This document shows, piece after piece, positions 1 to 5,237 of a stretch of DNA of 5,355 bases. The stretch lies in NCBI GenBank assembly GCA_021812925.1, contig JAKAMK010000053.1, positions 1-5,355 of the forward strand. Direction: 5' to 3'. A program made the position numbers and the translations under genes. Position 1 is the stretch's first letter. Every line of letters begins with the position of its first letter. The notes under the pieces are model-generated. The model was not told the origin of the DNA. It ran no database searches and saw nothing but the letters and a program-made list of their open reading frames with translations. Source of the stretch: a bacterium (GTDB lineage: Bacteria; Patescibacteria; Paceibacteria; UBA9973; UBA2103).

Positions 1-1
1 C

Positions 2-922
2 GCGGGCGTGGACGTGCTCGAAGGCGGCATGCTCGAGGACAATGCCGACGAGTACCTCGCGACGAGGAATATCAAGGACCGCCACTCGACCGGCTATGAT
101 TCCATCCAGATATACCTGCGCGAAATCGGTCAGTACCCGCTTCTGACCGCTGCAGAAGAGCGCGAACTCGCGAAGCGCATCGAGAAGGGAGACAACGAGG
201 CGAGGAACATCTTGGCACGCTCGAACCTCCGCCTCGTGGTGTCCATCGCGAAGAAGTATGTGGGCCGTTCCCCGGACCTCACGCTCCTCGACCTCATCCA
301 GGAAGGGAACTTGGGCCTCTTCCGCGCCGTCGATAAGTTCGACTGGAAGAAGGGCTACAAGTTCTCGACCTACGCGACGTGGTGGATACGCCAGGCTATC
401 ACCCGCGCGCTTGCCGACCAGTCACGCACCATCCGCATCCCGGTGCACATGGTCGAGACCATCGCCAAGTACAAGCAGGTCTCGCGCCGCCTCGCGCAGG
501 CCTTGGGCCGCGACCCGCAGCCGGAAGAGATCGCCATCGAGATGGGCGTCGAGCCGGAGAAGATATACCAGATAGAGAAGATAAACCAGGACACGCTTTC
601 GCTTGAAAATCCGATCGGTAGCGACGACGACGAGAAGAGCACCTTGGGCGACTTCATTGCCGACGACAAGATACCGTCGCCGGTGCAGGAATCGTCCGAG
701 CGCATCCTGGGCGAGCAGGTGCGTGCCATCCTCGGCGACCTCTCACCGAAGGAGCGCAAGATTCTCGAGATGCGCCACGGGCTCCAGGACGGCATCTATC
801 ACACGCTCGAAGAGGTGGGGAAGGAGTTCGGCGTGACTAGGGAGCGTATCCGTCAGATCGAGGCGAAGGCCTTGGAGAAGATACGGCTCCACGATCGTGC
901 ACGGCACCTGAAGTCGTACTAA
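2..922 (+). CDS. rpoD: Primary sigma factor RpoD/SigA, 5'-partial
   Basis: This is the housekeeping sigma-70 factor, which directs core RNA polymerase to -35/-10 promoters. The frame is open to the left edge, so the N-terminus (region 1.1) probably lies outside. Numbering from a GTG at 8, region 1.2 is about residues 31-62 ([17 protein letters not shown]). Region 2 is about 64-150, with the -10 recognition helix [17 protein letters not shown]. Region 3 is about 151-229, including the acidic finger segment [13 protein letters not shown]. Region 4 is about 230-304, with the -35-binding helix-turn-helix [20 protein letters not shown]. All of these match group 1 sigma factors closely. One oddity is that the stretch between AKKY and DLIQEG is ten residues ([10 protein letters not shown]) rather than the usual eight. 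The gene ends in TAA and converges on the purF-like gene 75 bp away. An internal ATG at 29 is possible as a start but unlikely. Family assignment is very secure; the true start is unseen. Confidence 0.95.
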   Translation, partial: AGVDVLEGGMLEDNADEYLATRNIKDRHSTGYDSIQIYLREIGQYPLLTAAEERELAKRIEKGDNEARNILARSNLRLVVSIAKKYVGRSPDLTLLDLIQEGNLGLFRAVDKFDWKKGYKFSTYATWWIRQAITRALADQSRTIRIPVHMVETIAKYKQVSRRLAQALGRDPQPEEIAIEMGVEPEKIYQIEKINQDTLSLENPIGSDDDEKSTLGDFIADDKIPSPVQESSERILGEQVRAILGDLSPKERKILEMRHGLQDGIYHTLEEVGKEFGVTRERIRQIEAKALEKIRLHDRARHLKSY

Positions 923-935
923 ATCTCGCTTAGGC

Positions 936-976
936 AAAAAGAAGAGCGGCGGCAACCTGAAAGGTCGCCGCCGCTC
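936..976 (-). terminator. Intrinsic terminator of the purF-like gene
   Basis: Positions 944-976 form a GC-rich hairpin: GAGCGGCGGC-A-ACCT, loop GAA, AGGT-C-GCCGCCGCTC, giving 14 pairs with a single A/C mismatch. Read on the - strand it is followed at once by TTCTTTTT (complement of 936-943), the U-tract of a Rho-independent terminator. It lies 21 bp past the purF stop codon. On the + strand the hairpin follows an A-run but has no U-tract after it, so termination of the sigma-factor transcript here would be weaker. Confidence 0.85.
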
Positions 977-997
977 GCGCACGAGAGGGTCGTGTAG

Positions 998-2371
998 TCA
1001 GGCGGCCTGCTTCTCGTGCCAATACTCGCCTGTGAGACAAGCCGTGCACCAAGAGTCTTTCGGTCCGCCGGCAAGTGCAAGCAAGTCGTCGAGCTGCATG
1101 AACTCGAGCGAGTTTGCGTGCACCATGGTGCGAATCTGCTCAACGCTTGCCTTAGCAGCGATGAGCTTGTCCTTGGACTCCATCTTGATCCCATAGAAGC
1201 AGGGATCGGTAGTGGGCGGCCACATGATGCGGAAGTGGATTTCTGCCACTCCAGCATCCCACAGCATGTCGGCGATTATCGGTAGCGTATTGAGACGGAT
1301 GATAGAGTCGTCCACTACGACCACCTTCTTGCCGGCGAGGGAACTGGGCGACAGTTCATATTTTTGTTGGGCTTTTTCTCGTTGTCCATCCGCTGTGGCC
1401 TGGATGAAGGTGCGTGCTGCGTATTGACTCTTCTCGAGTGAGGTCGAGTAACGTCCACTGCGCCCGCTAAGCGCGAAACCTACCGCGAAGGTAGATCCGC
1501 TGTGTGGCACGCCGAGTACGTAATCGGCACCGGGTACGGGGTAGCGCTCTTCCATGAGCCGCCCCGCGCGTTCCCGGAAATCAAGCACTGGAACGCCGAA
1601 GATAACGCTCGTGTGGCTCGCGAAGTAGATGAGTTCGAACGGGCAGCGCTTCAAGCGCGGTTCGGCGAACCGATGTACTTCCATCCGCCCGTTCTCGACG
1701 ATTACGAATGTGCCCGCTTCAACCTCACCGCCATACGCTGCTCTCAGTGCGTCAAGGGCACGCGTTTCAGAAGCGAAGACGTGTCCGCTGCCGAGCGTTC
1801 CCCATACGAGCGGATGGCTGCCGCTCGGATCACGGAACGCCACCAGCCGGTCCTTAAACAGGATGAGGATGGAGCCGGTCCCGACAAGCGGCTTGATCGC
1901 GTGTCGCAAGTCTTCTACGAGATTGCCGGTGTGCGCTCGTTCGAGGAGCCGCACTATCACCTCAGAGTCCATCAAGGTCCGGAAGCGGATGTCCGGGAAT
2001 TGGGCCTTGAGCTCTTTGTAGTTCACCAGATTCCCGTTGTGGGCGAGGTAGAACTTCTCGCTCCCGTAGAGCCCTTCGACGGGTTGTATGTTGATCTGCC
2101 CGAGGCGCTCCGCTTCTTCGATCTCGTCCTCGCCGTTAAGCGGGGTCGGATAGCGAGTGTGACCGATGGCCGCGAGGCCATGCAGGCGGTTCAGTTTTAC
2201 TTTCGGCAAGGCCTCAAGGACCTTTCCGTCGCCGTACTCGACGTGCAGATTCGTGCCGTCTGACGCGGCGATACCCGCGAAGTCTTCCGCGCGGTGTTGT
2301 TGTGCGTGGAGCCCTTGAGCTGCGAGTTCCGCAGCTTTCCGGGTATTCGTGATGCCGAAGATGGCGCACAT
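998..2371 (-). CDS. purF: PurF-like glutamine amidophosphoribosyltransferase, divergent
   Basis: PurF makes 5-phosphoribosylamine from PRPP and glutamine, the first step of purine synthesis, in the cytoplasm. The 457-aa product has an N-terminal class II glutaminase domain (about 1-240): catalytic Cys2 exposed after Met removal (MCAIFGI), QHR (25-27), Arg73 in GHTRY, Asn112-Gly113 in AHNGN, and Asp135. The phosphoribosyltransferase domain (about 245-440) has VPHSGS, ARTFIQ, the PRPP loop VVVDDSIIRLNT (351-362) and CFYGI. Cys243, Cys391, Cys442 and Cys445 match the [4Fe-4S] ligands of Bacillus-type PurF. Several usual residues differ: Gly of the PRPP loop is Leu360, VPDSG is VPHSG, YFARPDS is YFASHTS, and QHRGQES is QHRAEDF. 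The start at 2371 is fixed by Cys2 and a Shine-Dalgarno 10 nt upstream; no propeptide is present. The open frame continues upstream into a palindrome but is not expected to be translated. No other purine gene is in view. The family is secure; PurF catalysis is less certain. Confidence 0.88.
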   Translation of the reverse strand: MCAIFGITNTRKAAELAAQGLHAQQHRAEDFAGIAASDGTNLHVEYGDGKVLEALPKVKLNRLHGLAAIGHTRYPTPLNGEDEIEEAERLGQINIQPVEGLYGSEKFYLAHNGNLVNYKELKAQFPDIRFRTLMDSEVIVRLLERAHTGNLVEDLRHAIKPLVGTGSILILFKDRLVAFRDPSGSHPLVWGTLGSGHVFASETRALDALRAAYGGEVEAGTFVIVENGRMEVHRFAEPRLKRCPFELIYFASHTSVIFGVPVLDFRERAGRLMEERYPVPGADYVLGVPHSGSTFAVGFALSGRSGRYSTSLEKSQYAARTFIQATADGQREKAQQKYELSPSSLAGKKVVVVDDSIIRLNTLPIIADMLWDAGVAEIHFRIMWPPTTDPCFYGIKMESKDKLIAAKASVEQIRTMVHANSLEFMQLDDLLALAGGPKDSWCTACLTGEYWHEKQAA

Positions 2372-2381
2372 GGCCCTTGCA

Positions 2382-2389
2382 CTCCCCTT
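2382..2389 (-). promoter_or_regulatory. Ribosome binding site of purF-like gene
   Basis: On the - strand AAGGGGAG lies 10 nt before the ATG at 2371. This Shine-Dalgarno match, the strongest in the window, supports the start at MCAIFG over the much longer upstream open frame. Confidence 0.75.
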
Positions 2390-2417
2390 GTTAGAATGTT
2401 CGGTTAACCCTGCCGCC

Positions 2418-2446
2418 ACTCTAGCGTCTAGGCAGTGTTCACACAA
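2418..2446 (-). promoter_or_regulatory. Candidate promoter of purF-like gene
   Basis: Reading the - strand, TTGTGT (complement of 2441-2446) is followed after 17 nt by TAGAGT (complement of 2418-2423). The matches to TTGACA and TATAAT are 3/6 and 4/6. Transcription would start near 2411, giving a leader of about 40 nt that contains the ribosome binding site. The -35 hexamer lies inside the left terminal repeat of the palindromic element. The hexamers are weak, so this is only a candidate; no better one is visible between 2372 and 2450. Confidence 0.25.
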
Positions 2447-2450
2447 CCAC
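2431..2450. repeat. Left terminal inverted repeat of the palindromic element
   Basis: GGCAGTGTTCACACAACCAC is the exact reverse complement of 2596-2615. Including the flanking CTA, the perfect match spans 2428-2450. Confidence 0.9.
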
Positions 2451-2566
2451 GTCCGGACAAAACGGGAAAATCTCGTGCGAAAACCAAGCTGGAAGGCGAG
2501 GGCGTATCGAGATACGCCTCGCCTGAAGCGCAGGTTTGCAGCCGAGATTTTGCCGTTTTGACGGAC
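2451..2566. repeat. Inner inverted-repeat arms and central hairpin
   Basis: Arm 2451-2475 (GTCCGGACAAAACGGG then AAAATCTCG) pairs with 2543-2566, whose reverse complement is GTCCGTCAAAACGGC then AAAATCTCG; they differ by a one-base gap and a few substitutions. Between them, 2494-2508 (AGGCGAGGGCGTATC) pairs with 2511-2524 (GATACGCCTCGCCT) with one bulged G, making a central hairpin. The stretches 2476-2493 and 2525-2542 share only short patches such as AAACC. About 29 bases (2567-2595) between the inner and outer right arms have no partner, so the structure is asymmetric. Confidence 0.85.
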
Positions 2567-2595
2567 GAGCCTGCTTGTACGCGCGATTCCCTGCG

Positions 2596-2615
2596 GTGGT
2601 TGTGTGAACACTGCC
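2596..2615. repeat. Right terminal inverted repeat of the palindromic element
   Basis: GTGGTTGTGTGAACACTGCC is the exact reverse complement of 2431-2450. With the following TAG, the perfect match extends to 2618. Confidence 0.9.
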
Positions 2616-2672
2616 TAGGAGGGTAGCGGCAATACGGGCGCCGAGCGGGCGCTATGCCCACAGCCAAGGGGC

Positions 2673-2701
2673 TAGACAGTACCGGACGAGAGGCATACAC
2701 T
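2673..2701 (+). promoter_or_regulatory. Candidate sigma-70 promoter of the hyf-like operon
   Basis: TAGACA (2673-2678, 5/6 to TTGACA) and TACACT (2696-2701, 4/6 to TATAAT) are separated by exactly 17 bp. Transcription would begin near 2708, only about 8 nt before the ATG at 2716. No Shine-Dalgarno sequence precedes that ATG, which agrees with an almost leaderless transcript. The rest of 2618-2715 holds nothing else recognisable apart from a small 5-bp GC stem at 2638-2652. Confidence 0.45.
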
Positions 2702-2715
2702 ACGCGACGTAAAAC

Positions 2716-3240
2716 ATGCTGCGTCTGCTCTCAAGGATTATCGCCACCGGCTCCCCGACGGAGCCGGTTTCGGTGCAGGCGGGCGAAGGCATCGCGGAGG
2801 TGGGCGAGAACCTGCGTGCGGCCGTCGAGGCGCTCTACGGCGGCCGGGCGCTCCGTATCCGCCATGTGGACGCCGGTTCGACGAGTGGCGAGGAGTACGA
2901 GCTCACCGCGCTCGGCAACGCATACTACGACGTCGAGCGGTTCGGGCTCTCGTTCGTGGCTTCGCCGCGCCATGCCGACATACTCACCGTCTCGGGGCCG
3001 GTCACCCGCAATATGGAGCACGCCTTGAAACAGGCATATGAAGCGATGCCGGAGCCGCGCATCGTCGTCGCGGTAGGGGACGGCGCAGCGACCGGCGGTA
3101 TCTGGAAAGGGTCGTACGCGGTGGTCGGTGCGGTATCGGAGGTGATTCCCGTCGACTTCGCGATTCCCGGCGACCCGCCGTCGCCGAAAGAGCTCCTCGA
3201 AGGACTCCTGGGTGCGATCAGGGCGAGTGCCGAGCGATAA
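2716..3240 (+). CDS. HyfI/NuoB-like small subunit lacking all four cluster cysteines
   Basis: The 174-aa product belongs to the NuoB/HyfI/HycG/EchC family, the small subunit that normally carries the [4Fe-4S] cluster next to the catalytic large subunit of complex I and group 4 hydrogenases. Its backbone is clear: HVDAGS...ELTALGNAYYDVERFG (50-77), SPRHADILTVSGPVTRNM (83-100), VVAVGDGAATGG (117-128) and IPVDFAIPGDPPSP (144-157). Relatives read SCNGCE, GDC and PGCPP at the ligand sites. Here these are STSGEE (Thr56, Glu59), GDG (Gly123) and PGDPP (Asp153). No cysteine occurs anywhere in the protein, so no conventional cluster can bind. The surrounding residues remain well conserved and the frame is intact, which argues for a maintained protein and not decay. 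The start at 2716 fits the family-like N-terminus LLSRIIATGSPTEP, although no ribosome binding site is visible. It heads the operon, 11 nt before the HyfB-like gene. Family assignment is secure; the function without the cluster is unknown. Confidence 0.9.
   Translation: MLRLLSRIIATGSPTEPVSVQAGEGIAEVGENLRAAVEALYGGRALRIRHVDAGSTSGEEYELTALGNAYYDVERFGLSFVASPRHADILTVSGPVTRNMEHALKQAYEAMPEPRIVVAVGDGAATGGIWKGSYAVVGAVSEVIPVDFAIPGDPPSPKELLEGLLGAIRASAER
2746..2768 (+). promoter_or_regulatory. Perfect hairpin in the first codons of the HyfI-like gene
   Basis: ACCGGCTCC (2746-2754) and GGAGCCGGT (2760-2768) form a perfect 9-bp stem with a 5-nt loop, followed by TT, within codons 11-18. It could slow early translation or act as a weak attenuator. 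Its 3' arm contains GGAG (2760-2763), 9 nt before an in-frame GTG at 2773, so it might also mask an alternative start. No function is demonstrated, and GC-rich coding sequence can produce such stems by chance. Confidence 0.3.
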
Positions 3241-3251
3241 CGGATTCCGCT

Positions 3252-5237
3252 ATGACCGCTGCACTCTACCTCATCGCCTTTTTGCTGCCGCTCCTTGCGG
3301 CGGGTGCGGCCATCGCGCTCCGCTTCGCGCGGCACGAGCTCGAAATCGTGCACGGCATGCTCATCTTCGCCGGTCTCTCGGGTCTCGCCGCGAGCACGGG
3401 CTTCTTCGTGCAGTTCATGGCGGGAGCGACGTCCGGAGTCCTCGTGTTTTCGTCCGCGTTCCTCACGTTCATCGTCACGCCACTCTCGGCGTTCTTCCTC
3501 GTACTCGTCTTCATCGGCGTCACGCTCACGTCCTGGTATGCGCTCGGATACCTGCCGCACTACCGCACCACCTATGCGCTCCCGTGGCTCGATACTGCCT
3601 CTGCACTCTTCATTTTCGGCATGCTTGCGACACTTCTTGCGGCGCAGCCGTTCACCTTCTTGCTCGCGTGGGAGGTGATGTCGGTCTCGGCATACTTCCT
3701 CGTCATCGCGGACGGTTCTGAGGATTCGCTTGCCGCGGGTTTCCGCTACATCCTCATGGCGCAGCTCGGGTTCCTCGCGCTCCTTGCCGGATTCTTCATA
3801 CTCGGCGGGATGGGCGTGTTCGTGTCGTGGTCGGCAGTCGCGGCAACGGCAGCAGCGCTTCCGTTTACGCCGCTCATGTTCTCGTTCTTCCTTCTTTTCA
3901 TAGGTTTCGGTTCGAAGGCAGGGCTTGTGCCGTTCCATCAGTGGCTGCCGTACGCGCACCCACAGGCGCCGAGCCATAGCTCGGCGCTCCTCTCGGGGGT
4001 CATGCTGAAAGTCGCGCTCTACGGATTCATCCTTTCGCTCGGACTCTTCCCGAGCGTGCCAGAGAGTTTCGCGCTCGTCGTCGTCTTCATCGGACTCCTC
4101 TCCGCATTCTTCGGTGTGCTCCATGCGGCCGTCGAGAACGACGCGAAGCGCATGCTCGCATGGAGCAGTATCGAGAACATGGGCCTTCTCTTCATGGGCG
4201 TCGGGCTCGTGCTCGTGTCGCTTGCGCTACCTTCCGGTGCCGTCGCGCCGTCGCTCATCGGCGTCCTCGCGGCGTTCGTCGCGCTCCATGCGCTCAATCA
4301 CTCGCTCTTCAAGGGAGGCCTTTTCATGGCGACCGGGGCGGTCGTGCGAGAGACCCACACGCGCGAGCTCGACCGGCTCGGCGGTCTTGCGGGGAAGTGG
4401 CCGCTCTTCTCGGGCGTGTTCCTCGTGCTCGCGCTCTCGGCTGCCGCGCTCGTCCCTACGGGCACGTTCTTCGGTGAGTGGCTTCTCCTTCAGGCGCTTG
4501 CGGCGAACTTCACGAGCACGATGCCGTTCGTCGCCTTCGGTTCCGCGCTCGTGCTCGCTGTCGTCGCGCTCGTCGGCGGCCTCGCCATCTTCGCGTTCAT
4601 GAAGCTCTTTAGCGTCGCATTCCTCGGTCGCGCTCGCACGACGTCGGCCGAGGAGGCCACGCCCATGCCGCGCTCGCTTACGCTACCGCCACTAGTCTCG
4701 GCAGTGCTGCTCGTCCTCTCTGCGCTCGTCGTGTTCCCGTTCGTCCTCGGCCATGCGGCGAGCCTCGGCGCGCTCCTTAAGGACGTGACGATTGCACCGA
4801 GCGCCTCGCTCGGCTCGTGGACGACGTACGGCGCGCTTCTCCTCGCGCTCCTTATCGTGTACGGTATCCGTCGCGCGCTCTCGTCATCGCGCGGTATCCG
4901 CGTGACCGATACGTGGGATTGCGGCACACCGCTCACGCCACGGATGCAGTACACGGCGACCGGCTTCTCGGCACCCATCCGCTTCTTCTTCCGCTCGCTC
5001 GTGCTCGCACGTAAGGAGCTCGTCGCGCATCCCGTGGTCGAGACGAACCCGTGGATAGCGCGCCACGAGCTCTCGTGGGGAACGGATTCGTTCTGGGAAG
5101 TCTGGCTCTACCGTCCGATAGGGAAGGCGACGCTCGCGTTCGCTACTCTCGCACGCCGCCTCCAGAACGGTGCGGTGCAGTTCTACCTGCTCCTCGTCCT
5201 CGTCGCGCTCGTCGCCGTAATCCTCTTCGCGCTATGA
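3252..5237 (+). CDS. hyfB: HyfB-like proton-translocating membrane subunit
   Basis: The 661-aa polytopic protein belongs to the proton-antiporter-like family shared by complex I subunits NuoL/M/N, Mrp antiporters and HyfB/HycC/EchA. It would move protons (or sodium) across the cytoplasmic membrane. The core domain spans about residues 115-410. The expected charged pathway residues are present: Glu141 (LLAWEVMS, TM5), Lys222 (GFGSKAGLVPFHQWLPYAHP, TM7), Lys253 (GVMLKVALYG, TM8) and Lys354 (HALNHSLFKGGLF, TM12). KRMLAWSSIENMG (299-311) and the C-terminal WDCGTPLTPRMQYTATGFSAP (555-575) point to the HyfB/HycC branch and away from NuoL. A final membrane helix ends the protein (about 643-661). Its length is normal for HyfB. 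It starts 11 nt after the small-subunit stop without a clear Shine-Dalgarno sequence, suggesting translational coupling. Its stop overlaps the next start in ATGA. The family is certain; the partner redox chemistry is not. Confidence 0.93.
   Translation: MTAALYLIAFLLPLLAAGAAIALRFARHELEIVHGMLIFAGLSGLAASTGFFVQFMAGATSGVLVFSSAFLTFIVTPLSAFFLVLVFIGVTLTSWYALGYLPHYRTTYALPWLDTASALFIFGMLATLLAAQPFTFLLAWEVMSVSAYFLVIADGSEDSLAAGFRYILMAQLGFLALLAGFFILGGMGVFVSWSAVAATAAALPFTPLMFSFFLLFIGFGSKAGLVPFHQWLPYAHPQAPSHSSALLSGVMLKVALYGFILSLGLFPSVPESFALVVVFIGLLSAFFGVLHAAVENDAKRMLAWSSIENMGLLFMGVGLVLVSLALPSGAVAPSLIGVLAAFVALHALNHSLFKGGLFMATGAVVRETHTRELDRLGGLAGKWPLFSGVFLVLALSAAALVPTGTFFGEWLLLQALAANFTSTMPFVAFGSALVLAVVALVGGLAIFAFMKLFSVAFLGRARTTSAEEATPMPRSLTLPPLVSAVLLVLSALVVFPFVLGHAASLGALLKDVTIAPSASLGSWTTYGALLLALLIVYGIRRALSSSRGIRVTDTWDCGTPLTPRMQYTATGFSAPIRFFFRSLVLARKELVAHPVVETNPWIARHELSWGTDSFWEVWLYRPIGKATLAFATLARRLQNGAVQFYLLLVLVALVAVILFAL

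Larger units (their letters stand above)
2429..2617. mobile_element. MITE-like nested palindromic element with TA flanks
   Basis: This non-coding element of about 185 bp (2431-2615, flanked by TA at 2429-2430 and 2616-2617) occupies over half of the divergent intergenic region. It has perfect terminal inverted repeats, a second imperfect pair of arms inside them, and a central hairpin. TA flanks within CTAG on both sides are what IS630/Tc1-mariner-type transposases leave behind, since IS630 is known to prefer TA in CTAG. No transposase is encoded, so it would be a non-autonomous MITE. Because CTAG is itself palindromic, a target duplication cannot be separated from two extra repeat bases by sequence alone. 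Both strands read as similar short open frames here, a by-product of the palindrome and not evidence of genes. The alternative is a host-derived structured RNA or palindromic repeat. Copies elsewhere in the genome would settle this. Confidence 0.6.

Noticed and set aside
1502..2263. 253-codon open frame on the + strand opposite purF
   Set aside because: It lies wholly antisense to the purF-like gene, whose motifs fix the coding strand, and shows no recognisable domain.
2402..2409. GGTTAACC palindrome in the purF leader region
   Set aside because: An eight-base palindrome alone does not support an operator call; there is no second copy or recognised regulator site.
2372..2611. N-terminal extension of the purF-like frame by 80 codons on the - strand
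   Set aside because: The catalytic cysteine must follow the initiator Met, a strong Shine-Dalgarno sits 10 nt before the ATG at 2371, and the extension merely reads through the palindromic element.
2435..2626. Small + strand open frame inside the palindrome, resembling its - strand counterpart
   Set aside because: The resemblance of the two translations (both contain MFTQP, GVSRYA and LCEHCL) follows from the inverted repeat. There is no ribosome binding site or family match.
2638..2652. Short GCGCC/GGCGC stem upstream of the hyf-like promoter
   Set aside because: Five pairs in GC-rich sequence with no U-tract or conserved context; not distinguishable from chance.
2672..2680. CTAGACAGT, similar to the element end CTAGGCAGT
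   Set aside because: Only eight of nine bases match and the similarity stops there. It overlaps the candidate -35 box, so it is more likely chance than a second repeat end.
2925..4124. Long 399-codon open frame on the - strand, very rich in Glu and Arg
   Set aside because: It is antisense to the secure HyfI- and HyfB-like genes; its low-complexity charged composition is typical of an antisense shadow in GC-rich DNA.
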